Shown piece by piece: positions 1 to 5,949 of a stretch of DNA of 9,688 nucleotides; the first letter of the stretch is position 1, and every line of letters begins with the position of its first letter. The stretch spans positions 1-9,688 of the forward strand of contig JABMNB010000183.1 of assembly GCA_013205335.1 (NCBI GenBank), in the 5' to 3' direction. Made by a program: the position numbers and the translations under genes. The DNA comes from Rhodospirillales bacterium (GTDB taxonomy: Bacteria > Pseudomonadota > Alphaproteobacteria > Reyranellales > Reyranellaceae). Under the pieces are notes generated by a model that was not told where the DNA came from, did no database searches, and saw nothing but the letters and a program-made list of their open reading frames with translations.

Positions 1-2
1 CC

Positions 3-323
3 CACATCATCAAGGTGAAGCCGCCGACCAATGTGCTGTGGCAGCCCGAGGCGAAGGCCGCCTACGAGAAGGCCAACGTCGACATCTCGACCATGGCGGC
101 CCGCATCAAGCACGTCATGCAGGCGACCTTCAACGGCCGCCGCATCGTCGTCTTCTCGGGCGGCGAGGCGAAGGACCTCGAGGGCCTGTACACCGAGATC
201 CGCAGCCTGCGCGACGGCGGTGCCAACGGCTCGATCATCGGCCGCAACACCTTCCAGCGCCCGCGCGCCGAGGCGATCGACATGCTCGACAAGATCATCG
301 CGATCTATCAGGGCAAGATGTAA
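3..323 (+). CDS. fbaB: Class I fructose-bisphosphate aldolase (DhnA type), C-terminal part only
   Basis: The 5' end lies outside the window; the reading frame is already open at base 3 and ends at TAA 321-323. About 106 C-terminal residues are visible. They match the end of the DhnA/FbaB family, cytoplasmic aldolases that reversibly cleave fructose 1,6-bisphosphate to dihydroxyacetone phosphate and glyceraldehyde 3-phosphate through a Schiff base. The first visible residues read HIIKVKPPT; by family analogy the first lysine of this strand is probably the Schiff-base lysine (inference). Further on are the phosphate-binding segments RRIVVFSGG and NGSIIGRNTFQRPRAEA, which are typical of the C-terminal half of this TIM barrel. 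A GTG at base 15 falls inside the barrel core and is not a real start. A strong terminator follows at once, so this is the last gene of its transcript. The alternative, another DhnA-type aldolase, is less likely. Confidence 0.85.
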   Translation, partial: HIIKVKPPTNVLWQPEAKAAYEKANVDISTMAARIKHVMQATFNGRRIVVFSGGEAKDLEGLYTEIRSLRDGGANGSIIGRNTFQRPRAEAIDMLDKIIAIYQGKM

Positions 324-351
324 GAGCGGCCAACGAGGCCAATCTGCAGAG

Positions 352-381
352 GGCGCTGGGCAACCAGCGCCTTTTTTGTTT
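352..381 (+). terminator. Rho-independent terminator after the aldolase gene
   Basis: A perfect 8-bp stem (GGCGCTGG at 352-359 pairing with CCAGCGCC at 364-371) closes a 4-base loop. Six T follow directly at 372-377, then GTTT. It lies 28 bp after the aldolase stop codon and points in the same direction, so it should separate the aldolase transcript from the SnoaL-like gene. Confidence 0.93.
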
Positions 382-455
382 GGCGCATTGAGTTGGATCG
401 AGCAGCTTCCGGTCATGAGTCTCTCTTTGCATCATGGCCAGATATCTTTCAGTTC

Positions 456-461
456 AGGAGG
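456..461 (+). promoter_or_regulatory. Shine-Dalgarno AGGAGG deciding the start of the SnoaL-like gene
   Basis: A perfect AGGAGG lies 11 bases before the ATG at 473. The upstream in-frame ATG at 434 has no purine-rich site in front of it, so this element favours initiation at 473. The spacing is slightly long but usable. Confidence 0.6.
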
Positions 462-472
462 TCGAGCATCTC

Positions 473-988
473 ATGACCGAACGGCAGAAATACTCCGAGT
501 TGCCCGAGGAAATAGAAGTCGATCTGACGCCCGCCCATCTTAGTCCGCGAAAGAATATCGTGCGGGGGTTCTACAAGGAGCTCTGGGACAAGGCAGACCT
601 CAGCCTCGTGCCGCAAATCTTCCATCGCGACTTCACCTTCCGCGGTTCACTTGGACCCGTACTCACAGGCCATCAGCAGTTCAGCGACTATGTGAGCTGG
701 CTGACGGAGACACTCGAGGACTACACGTCCGACATTCTCGAACTGGTGGAAGAAGGCGACCGCGTATCGGGCAAGCTGCGCTTCCATGGCATCCAACGTC
801 GCACGCTGTTCGGGGAACTTCCGACCAACGTCCGGATCTGGTGGTACGGCGCTCCCATTTTCACGTTCGACGGTCCGCTCGTGCGCGACCTGTGGGTACT
901 TGGTGACGTCTATGGCCTGCGCTCTCGTCTCGATCCGGCGTGGTCGGAGCGACTGAACTTCAGCCGGGCTGACGGCGCGAGTTCGTGA
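473..988 (+). CDS. SnoaL-like / ester cyclase family protein (NTF2-like fold)
   Basis: The product (171 aa from ATG 473; 184 aa if ATG 434 is used) shows the SnoaL-like pattern. There is a helical start around GFYKELWDKADLSLVPQIF, then a 'GPVLTGHQQF' segment, an amphipathic helix, the strand motif 'VEEGDRVSGKLRFHG', a 'GELPTN' turn, and a closing strand ending 'VRDLWVLGDVYGL'. SnoaL proteins are small alpha+beta cone-shaped barrels. Characterised members are polyketide cyclases, but most bacterial homologues have no known substrate, so only the fold is claimed. The protein is cytosolic, with no signal peptide or membrane helix. The gene follows the aldolase terminator and overlaps the opposite-strand hydrolase gene by 29 bp at its 3' end. 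Its first 100 bp look less GC-rich than the flanks, a weak hint of separate origin. The true substrate cannot be read from sequence. Confidence 0.75.
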   Translation: MTERQKYSELPEEIEVDLTPAHLSPRKNIVRGFYKELWDKADLSLVPQIFHRDFTFRGSLGPVLTGHQQFSDYVSWLTETLEDYTSDILELVEEGDRVSGKLRFHGIQRRTLFGELPTNVRIWWYGAPIFTFDGPLVRDLWVLGDVYGLRSRLDPAWSERLNFSRADGASS

Positions 989-2024
989 CCTCGAGCAGGC
1001 CGTTGTCGCGAACGTACTTCGCGATCTCACGCGAGATCAGCTCGTGGGCGGCCTGGTTCGGGTGGCCGTCGCCGACGATGTAGAGGTTGGCGCCCTTGGC
1101 CTTCTCACGCTGGAAGGCCTCGGTGAGGTCGAGCAGCCTGGTGTCGCCGACGATGCGCTGCAGGGAATCGGGCGCCGAATAGTAGTTCGTCGGCAGGTAG
1201 ACGACGAGCAACTCGGCCCCCATCTCGTCCGCCGACCGTTGCATTTCGCCCAGGAGGAACCCCAGCGCCTCTTCCTTCTTCTCCTCGGTCGGCATGCCGT
1301 AGACGGCACGGCCGTATTCGATCCGGCCGCGGATCACGTCGACGCCATGCGTCAGCCATGTCACCGGATCCAGGAAGTCGCCCGCAAGGTGCTGCTGGAA
1401 GCGTCGCACGCCATTGCTACTCGGCGGGGCGATCGACGGCTTTCCCGCGTCGTTCCAGGCAACATGCGACGCACTGAAGCAGAACGGGTAATAGGACGGA
1501 AGGCACGGCGAGACGTTGCGTTCCAGATGATGCGCGATGATGCCATAGACGATGAGCTTCGGTTTGAGATCGCTGTTGCGCCGCGTCATCTGCAGCGACT
1601 GGGTCGTACCGTAGGCCGCCATCGCAAAGTTCGAGACGCTGGTGTCGAGTTCGCGCGCCAGATGCCGGGCGTAGGTCTCCTGGTTCGCCAGCGCATAGCC
1701 CCAGGTGAACGAGTCGCCGATTACCAGCACGTCGACGCGCTCCGGGCTGTGCTGCCCCGGCCCGTCCACTCGCGCGCCGCGGTCGTCTGTGTAGACGTCG
1801 AAGGCGAAGGGTTGCCGGTCGGCGACTGCAGGATAGATGCGCCGGGCATGGGAACTGGGGTTGGCCGTCGCGCCGATCTCGGAATCGAACACCAGGAGGC
1901 CGTCGCCCTCCGACAGCAGGGGAATGCGCGGAATGGTGAGATAGCTGGTGATGGCGATACCCACGAGGACGCTGGCGGCGGTCGACACCAGCACCAGGAG
2001 GGCGGTCTTGCTGACTTTGTTCAT
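960..2024 (-). CDS. Membrane-anchored SGNH/GDSL-type hydrolase family protein
   Basis: The product is 354 aa. Residues about 7-30 form one hydrophobic helix (ALLVLVSTAASVLVGIAI...), probably an uncleaved anchor placing the rest in the periplasm. The catalytic domain has block I 'VIGDSFTWGY' with the nucleophile Ser105, a block II-like 'AMAAYGTTQS' at 135-143, and block V 'GDGHPN' with Asp319 and His321 completing the triad. The usual block III Gly-x-Asn-Asp is replaced by 'YGIIAHHLERN' (160-170), so the oxyanion hole may differ from textbook members. The family includes esterases and acyl-transfer enzymes acting on lipids and on cell-envelope or exopolysaccharide acyl groups; the substrate here is unknown. 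Start ATG at 2022-2024 is preceded by CAGGGA at short spacing. The gene overlaps the SnoaL-like gene tail-to-tail and is divergent from thiE. The opposite strand carries a long shadow frame with no recognisable domain. Confidence 0.8.
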   Translation of the reverse strand: MNKVSKTALLVLVSTAASVLVGIAITSYLTIPRIPLLSEGDGLLVFDSEIGATANPSSHARRIYPAVADRQPFAFDVYTDDRGARVDGPGQHSPERVDVLVIGDSFTWGYALANQETYARHLARELDTSVSNFAMAAYGTTQSLQMTRRNSDLKPKLIVYGIIAHHLERNVSPCLPSYYPFCFSASHVAWNDAGKPSIAPPSSNGVRRFQQHLAGDFLDPVTWLTHGVDVIRGRIEYGRAVYGMPTEEKKEEALGFLLGEMQRSADEMGAELLVVYLPTNYYSAPDSLQRIVGDTRLLDLTEAFQREKAKGANLYIVGDGHPNQAAHELISREIAKYVRDNGLLEVTNSRRQPG

Positions 2025-2088
2025 GATCCCTGGCGAGAAGGCTGCCCTCAGTTAGCCCATGCCGCAGCGCGGAGACAATGGAAGGTTT

Positions 2089-2109
2089 CCGTCGATGAGC
2101 TCTCGACGG
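2089..2109. repeat. Inverted repeat in the hydrolase/thiE divergent intergenic region
   Basis: CCGTCGA (2089-2095) and its exact reverse complement TCGACGG (2103-2109) flank a 7-base spacer. It lies within the 128 bp separating the two divergent start codons, where promoters for both must sit, so it could be an operator or a small leader hairpin. It has no T-run and is not a terminator. A seven-base arm could arise by chance in GC-rich DNA. Confidence 0.35.
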
Positions 2110-2152
2110 CGCACCGCGTTCCGCATAAACCACACGAAAATCAGGCGAACCC

Positions 2153-2797
2153 GTGACCCGTCTCTATCTGATCTCTCCGCCACGCATCGAGCATCCGTCG
2201 ATCTTCGCCGACGAACTGCGCGCCGCCCTCGACGGCGGCGACGTCGCGGCCTTCCAGCTGCGGCTGAAGGACATGCCCGACGAGGCAATCATCCGTGCCG
2301 CCGACACGCTACGGCCGATCTGCCAGCAGCGCGGCACGGCCCTCATCATGAACGACCGGCCCGACCTCGCCGTGAAGCTCGACTGCGATGGCGTGCATGT
2401 CGGCCAGGACGACATGCCGTATGCCGAAGCGCGCCGGATCGTCGGGCCCGACCGTCAGGTCGGCGTCACCTGCAAAGACTCCCGGCATCTTGCGATGGGA
2501 GCGGCAGAGGCCGGTGCCGACTACGTGGCCTTCGGCGCGTTCTTCTCCTCCACCACCAAGCAGGTCACGACGCCTGCCGATATCGAGATCGTCGAATGGT
2601 GGAGTGGCCTGATGGAAGTGCCATGCGTCGCAATCGGCGGCATCACGGTCGAGAACTGCAAGCCCCTGATCGCGGCGGGCGCCGACTTCCTGGCCATCGG
2701 CGGCGGCGTGTGGAGCTACAGGGACGGTCCGGAAGCCGCGGTGCGCGCCTTCAACGAGCTCTTTTCAGAGCAAGGCTCAGCGAACGGGCAGCCATAG
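2153..2797 (+). CDS. thiE: Thiamine phosphate synthase
   Basis: The product is 214 aa, normal for ThiE. It couples the hydroxymethylpyrimidine diphosphate (HMP-PP) and thiazole phosphate (THZ-P) moieties to give thiamine phosphate in the cytosol. TIM-barrel landmarks appear in order: 'FQLRLKD' (34-40, the Gln/Arg/Lys of the diphosphate site), 'IMNDRPD' (65-71), 'DGVHVGQDD' (79-87), 'VGVTCKDSRH' (103-112, replacing the more common VSAH), 'ADYVAFGAFFSSTTK' (122-136), 'VAIGGI' (159-164) and 'IGGGVW' (182-187). The start is GTG at 2153 because homology begins at once with LYLISPP; only a weak CAGGCG lies upstream. No other thi gene is adjacent and no TPP riboswitch motif was recognised in the 128-bp leader, so thiamine control is not evident. 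The 3' end overlaps epmA by 21 bp on the opposite strand. Some alphaproteobacteria carry two ThiE paralogues, so this could be the second copy. Confidence 0.9.
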   Translation: MTRLYLISPPRIEHPSIFADELRAALDGGDVAAFQLRLKDMPDEAIIRAADTLRPICQQRGTALIMNDRPDLAVKLDCDGVHVGQDDMPYAEARRIVGPDRQVGVTCKDSRHLAMGAAEAGADYVAFGAFFSSTTKQVTTPADIEIVEWWSGLMEVPCVAIGGITVENCKPLIAAGADFLAIGGGVWSYRDGPEAAVRAFNELFSEQGSANGQP

Positions 2798-3772
2798 AAC
2801 GTCCTCGATGTGGGAGGCGCCGCTCGCCAGCATCGCCAGGCGATCGAAGCCCAGCGCGATGCCGGAGCAGTCCGGCAAGCCGTGATCGAGCGCCGCCAGG
2901 AAATCGTCGTCGACCGGCCAGCGCACGCCGTAGAGTTCGTCCTTGAGATCCATGTCCGCCGCCAGCCGCTTGCGCTGGATGTCGGGATCGGTGAGCTCGC
3001 CGAAGGCGTTCGCCAGCTCGACACCGCAGACGTAGAGCTCGAAGCGCTCGGCCACCCGGGGATCGCCAGGCTTGGCGCGGGCGAGCGCGGCCATCGAGAT
3101 CGGGTACTCGCAGAGAATGGTCGGCCGGCCCATGCCGAGCTGCGGTTCGACCTTCTCGAACATGATGCGGAAAAAGACATCCTCCCAGCCGTCACCGGCA
3201 TGCATGGCAACGCCCGATGCGCCCGACAGTGCCTCGGCATTGCCCATGGTCGCGAACAGATCGACGCCGGCATGGCGGACGAAGGCTTCCGCCACGGTGA
3301 CCCGCTCCGGTACTGCCCGGGGATCGCAGACATGGCCGGCCCAGCGTAGCTCGGCGACGCCGGTCGAGGCCAGCAGTGCCGCGCAGTCGGCCATGATCGT
3401 CTCGTAGCCCGCGCCCGCGCGATACCATTCCAGCATCGTGAATTCGGGATGATGCAATGCCGAGCCCTCGGCGTTGCGGAACACGCGCGCGAACTGGAAG
3501 ATCTTCGGCATCCCGCCCGCCAGCAGCTTCTTCATCGCGAACTCGGGCGAGCTGTGCAGCCAGCGTTCGTGCCCCTCGCCGTCGGGCAACTCCCACTCCG
3601 TGGCGAAGCCCGTCAGGTGGACCTCGGCGCCGGGTGCAACCTGCAGGATCGGAGTCTCGACCTCGACGAAGCCTTCGGAGACAAACCACTGCCGCATCGC
3701 AACCTGCAGTCGCGCGCGCGCCTGCAGGTGCGGCAGGCGCCGGGCAAGCTTGTCGGGACGCCATTCGGTCAT
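2777..3772 (-). CDS. epmA: Elongation factor P (R)-beta-lysine ligase EpmA (PoxA/GenX/YjeA)
   Basis: The product is 331 aa from ATG 3770-3772 (E. coli EpmA is about 325). A GTG at 3785-3787 would add five residues; neither start has a clear ribosome site, and the ATG gives numbering close to E. coli. EpmA is a shortened class II lysyl-tRNA synthetase that lacks the anticodon-binding domain. It activates (R)-beta-lysine with ATP and attaches it to the conserved lysine of EF-P. Visible features are motif 1 'GFVEVETPIL' (about 34-43), 'HSSPEF' (73-78, amino acid pocket Ser/Glu), motif 2 'FQFARVFRNAE' with 'HPEFTMLEWYR', 'GVELANAFGELTD' (metal/ATP glutamate) and motif 3 'GIALGFDRL' near the C-terminus. 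The Ala in 'GIAL' matches E. coli Ala298, which separates EpmA from true LysRS (Gly), supporting beta-lysine rather than tRNA charging. The target gene efp lies about 0.5 kb away on the other strand; epmB is not in the window. Confidence 0.93.
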   Translation of the reverse strand: MTEWRPDKLARRLPHLQARARLQVAMRQWFVSEGFVEVETPILQVAPGAEVHLTGFATEWELPDGEGHERWLHSSPEFAMKKLLAGGMPKIFQFARVFRNAEGSALHHPEFTMLEWYRAGAGYETIMADCAALLASTGVAELRWAGHVCDPRAVPERVTVAEAFVRHAGVDLFATMGNAEALSGASGVAMHAGDGWEDVFFRIMFEKVEPQLGMGRPTILCEYPISMAALARAKPGDPRVAERFELYVCGVELANAFGELTDPDIQRKRLAADMDLKDELYGVRWPVDDDFLAALDHGLPDCSGIALGFDRLAMLASGASHIEDVLWLPVR

Positions 3773-3816
3773 GCCCGACCATCGCACGCAAAAGGCGCGG
3801 CGTGTAGGGTGTCGTC

Positions 3817-4170
3817 ATGACGCCCCAGCAGATCGATGCCTATTGCCGCAAGCTGCCGGCCGCGACGCGGACGGTGCAGTGGGAAGGCGTCATCGTCTTC
3901 AAGGTCGGCGGCAAGATGTTCTGCCTGATCGGGCCGCCCGACCATTCGGTCGCGCGCGTCTGCTTCAAGTGCCCGCCCGAGCATTTCGAGGCGCTCTCGC
4001 ATGCCAGGGGCTTCAGGCCCGCGCCCTATCTCGCCCGCGCGAAGTGGGTCGCCCTCGAGGATCCCAAGGTGCTGACGCCGGCCGAGACGCGGGCCTATCT
4101 CAAGCGGGCGCACGCGGTCATCGCCGCGGCGCTGCCGAAGAAGAAACAGGCCGAATTGGGCCTGCAATAG
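3817..4170 (+). CDS. MmcQ/YjbR family protein
   Basis: The product is 117 aa, the usual length of the MmcQ/YjbR (CyaY-like fold) family. Recognition rests on 'TVQWEGVIVFKVGGKMFCLI' (about 19-38), 'VCFKCPPEHFEAL' (48-60), 'APYLARAKWVAL' (69-80) and a final helix 'RAYLKRAHAVIAAALPKKK'. The family has been described as DNA-binding because of its double-wing-like fold, but no cellular role is established, so no function is asserted. The start ATG at 3817 is preceded by AGGG at 3806-3809, seven bases away. It is divergent from epmA with only 44 bp between the start codons, and runs toward efp with 133 bp between. Confidence 0.88.
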   Translation: MTPQQIDAYCRKLPAATRTVQWEGVIVFKVGGKMFCLIGPPDHSVARVCFKCPPEHFEALSHARGFRPAPYLARAKWVALEDPKVLTPAETRAYLKRAHAVIAAALPKKKQAELGLQ

Positions 4171-4195
4171 CTCCCAAAGGCCTCGAGCCGCCCGG

Positions 4196-4224
4196 TTGCG
4201 ACCCAGGGCTGCCTTTGATAGAAG
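4196..4224 (+). promoter_or_regulatory. Candidate sigma-70 promoter for efp
   Basis: TTGCGA at 4196-4201 (4 of 6 to the -35 consensus) and TAGAAG at 4219-4224 (4 of 6 to the -10 consensus) are separated by an ideal 17 bases. They lie about 80 bp upstream of the efp ATG, in the 133-bp gap after the YjbR-family gene. This is a pattern match only; alphaproteobacterial promoters are poorly predicted by eye. Confidence 0.3.
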
Positions 4225-4303
4225 GCCGCGCCGGCCTCGAACCGCTCCCGCGGACGAGGCCGAATTCCATTCATCCGAGACAGCCGTAGGGCCGGGTAAA
4301 CCC

Positions 4304-4873
4304 ATGAAAGTCCAAGTCAATTCGATCCGAGCCGGCAACGTCCTCGAATACAACGGCAAGCTCTGGGTCGCCTCCAAGGTGCAGCATATCAGCCCCGGCA
4401 AGGGTGGCGCCTTCGTGGCCATCGAAGCCAAGGCGCTGCGCGAGGGCAACAAGCTGCAGGAGCGCTTCCGCTCGGGCGAGACCATCGAGCGCGTCCATAT
4501 CGACGAGCGCGACTGCACCTACCTCTTCAAGGACGAGAACGGCTTCACGTTCATGGACAAGGAAACCTTCGAGCAGCTCGTGGTCGGAAGCGACGTTCTC
4601 GACGAGGATCAGTCCCGCTGGCTGCAGGACGGCATGGAAGTGGTCGTGTCGCTCTATGAAGGCACGCCGGTCGGCGCCGAGTTGCCCAAGACCGTCACCC
4701 TTGCCGTCGTCGAAGCCGACGCCGTGGTGAAGGGCCAGACCGCCTCCTCGTCCTACAAGCCGGCCATCGTCGAGGGTGGCGTTCGCGTCATGGTGCCGCC
4801 GCATATCGGCGTGGGTACGCGGCTGGTGATCAACACCGAAGACGGGACCTACATGGAACGCGCCAAGGATTAG
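4304..4873 (+). CDS. efp: Translation elongation factor P
   Basis: The product is 189 aa (E. coli 188) with the three beta-barrel domains of EF-P. Domain I carries the loop 'SPGKGGAF' (30-37), whose Lys33 aligns with E. coli Lys34, the residue that receives beta-lysine. Domain II holds 'TYLFKDENGFTFMDKETFEQ'. Domain III holds 'KGQTASSSYKPAIVEGG' and ends 'EDGTYMERAKD'. EF-P binds ribosomes stalled between the P and E sites at consecutive prolines and promotes peptide bond formation. The frame is open upstream to 4196, but homology starts at 'MKVQVNSIRAGN', so ATG 4304 is the start; the ribosome site is weak (GTAGGG 12 bases upstream). A modifiable lysine together with a nearby epmA supports the beta-lysylation pathway rather than rhamnosylation (arginine) or 5-aminopentanol. 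suhB begins 10 bp downstream. Confidence 0.97.
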   Translation: MKVQVNSIRAGNVLEYNGKLWVASKVQHISPGKGGAFVAIEAKALREGNKLQERFRSGETIERVHIDERDCTYLFKDENGFTFMDKETFEQLVVGSDVLDEDQSRWLQDGMEVVVSLYEGTPVGAELPKTVTLAVVEADAVVKGQTASSSYKPAIVEGGVRVMVPPHIGVGTRLVINTEDGTYMERAKD

Positions 4874-4883
4874 GCGCGCACCC

Positions 4884-5795
4884 GTGGCCCTCCCCACCAA
4901 CCGTCCCCCGCGCGAGACCCCGGTCGCCCGTGTCGGCCGCGCCCCGATGGGCGAAGCACGCGAGCGTTCGGGCCCGCCCGAGCGGAAATCGCTGGCGCAG
5001 CGCTCGGCCACCGTCACCGTCATGATCCGCGCGGCCTTTGCCGCAGCGAAGAACCTGAAGCGCGACTTCGGCGAGGTCGAGCATCTGCAGATTTCCGAGA
5101 AGGGTCCCGGCGATTTCGTAAGCCACGCCGACATCAAGGCCGAGCGCACGCTTCGCGCCGAGCTGTTGCGCACGCGACCGGACTACGGCTTCCTCGGCGA
5201 GGAAGGCGGCGAGATCAAGGGCGACGGACGCAATCGATGGATTGTCGACCCGCTCGACGGCACCACCAACTTCCTGCACGGCGTGCCGCACTTCGCCATC
5301 TCGATCGGCATGGAGCGCGAGGGCGAGATCATCGCTGCCGTGATCTATCAGCCGATTTCAGACGAACTGTTCTGGGCCGAGAAGGGCAACGGCGCTTATG
5401 TCGACACGCCGACCGCGCGCTCGCGCCGCCTGCGCGTCTCCGGCCGCAAGGATCCGGCGCGCGGGCTGATCGGCACCGGCATTCCGCACATTGGCAAGGG
5501 CAACCATGCCGCCTATCACGCCAAGCTGGCGGCCGTAACCGAACGCACCGCCGGCGTCAGGCGCTGGGGCGCCGCGGCGCTCGACCTCGCCTTCGTGGCG
5601 GCCGGGCGTTACGACGCGTTCTTCGAGTTCGGCCTGGCGCCATGGGACGTCGCGGCCGGCATCCTCATGGTGCGCGAGGCCGGCGGCGTCGTCAGCGACA
5701 TCGCCGGTCAACCCTACGTGCTCGGCGGTCCTTCCATCCTTGCCAGCAACTTCGGCATGCGCGACGCGATGGTCGAGATCCTGGGCGAGGCCTGA
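4884..5795 (+). CDS. suhB: Inositol monophosphatase family protein (SuhB-like)
   Basis: The product is 303 aa from GTG 4884. It is a Mg2+-dependent phosphatase that hydrolyses inositol phosphates and related sugar or nucleotide phosphates; E. coli SuhB also acts in ribosomal RNA transcription. The metal site is complete: 'GEE' (105-107), 'DPLDGTTN' (122-129, motif A) and 'WDVAAG' (254-259, motif B), with 'EAGG' following. Core homology begins near residue 40 ('SATVTVMIRAAF'). The first ~40 residues are an extra Arg/Pro-rich stretch without a recognised domain. ATG codons at 4947 (residue 22) and 5022 (residue 47) are alternatives; 5022 would cut into the first helix, so 4884 or 4947 is likelier, and neither has a good ribosome site. 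Being 10 bp from efp, it is probably translated from the same transcript. The exact substrate is unknown. Confidence 0.9.
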   Translation: MALPTNRPPRETPVARVGRAPMGEARERSGPPERKSLAQRSATVTVMIRAAFAAAKNLKRDFGEVEHLQISEKGPGDFVSHADIKAERTLRAELLRTRPDYGFLGEEGGEIKGDGRNRWIVDPLDGTTNFLHGVPHFAISIGMEREGEIIAAVIYQPISDELFWAEKGNGAYVDTPTARSRRLRVSGRKDPARGLIGTGIPHIGKGNHAAYHAKLAAVTERTAGVRRWGAAALDLAFVAAGRYDAFFEFGLAPWDVAAGILMVREAGGVVSDIAGQPYVLGGPSILASNFGMRDAMVEILGEA

Positions 5796-5933
5796 CGGGC
5801 ACACGACCGTCCGAAAGACCGGCGTCGCAGCCGCTGGGGACGCCCGTCGTGCGCCCATTCGCCGGCAGAGGTGACGCCGCGAGTGGTTGAGCACTCGGCG
5901 ACCATTCGTTATGGTCGATCTGCCAAATCCCTT

Positions 5934-5940
5934 GGAAAGG
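5934..5940 (+). promoter_or_regulatory. Ribosome binding site deciding the start of the OmpA-domain gene
   Basis: GGAAAGG lies nine bases before ATG 5950, which opens directly into a signal peptide. The upstream in-frame TTG (5887) and ATG (5911) have no comparable site and would bury the signal sequence. Confidence 0.6.
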
Positions 5941-5949
5941 CAATCGGTT

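Noticed and set aside
2025..2152. Possible TPP riboswitch upstream of thiE
   Set aside because: No conserved TPP-riboswitch core such as CTGAGA followed by the ACCTGAT-type helix was found in the 128-bp leader; only a 7-bp inverted repeat is present.
1044..2156. A 370-codon plus-strand open frame opposite the SGNH hydrolase
   Set aside because: The minus-strand frame has GDSF and DGHPN catalytic motifs and a membrane anchor. The plus-strand product shows no domain and is typical of antisense frames in GC-rich DNA.
2777..3772. Lysyl-tRNA synthetase rather than EpmA
   Set aside because: The protein lacks the N-terminal anticodon-binding domain, is ~330 residues, and has Ala in the motif 3 'GIALGFDR' position where LysRS has Gly.
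4271..5173. A 300-codon minus-strand open frame across efp and the start of suhB
   Set aside because: It is antisense to two clearly recognised genes and its translation has no recognisable features.
5880..5897. Hairpin CGAGTG/CACTCG between suhB and the OmpA-domain gene as a terminator
   Set aside because: The stem is only 6 bp with a 6-base loop and no T-run follows, so it is not a credible intrinsic terminator.
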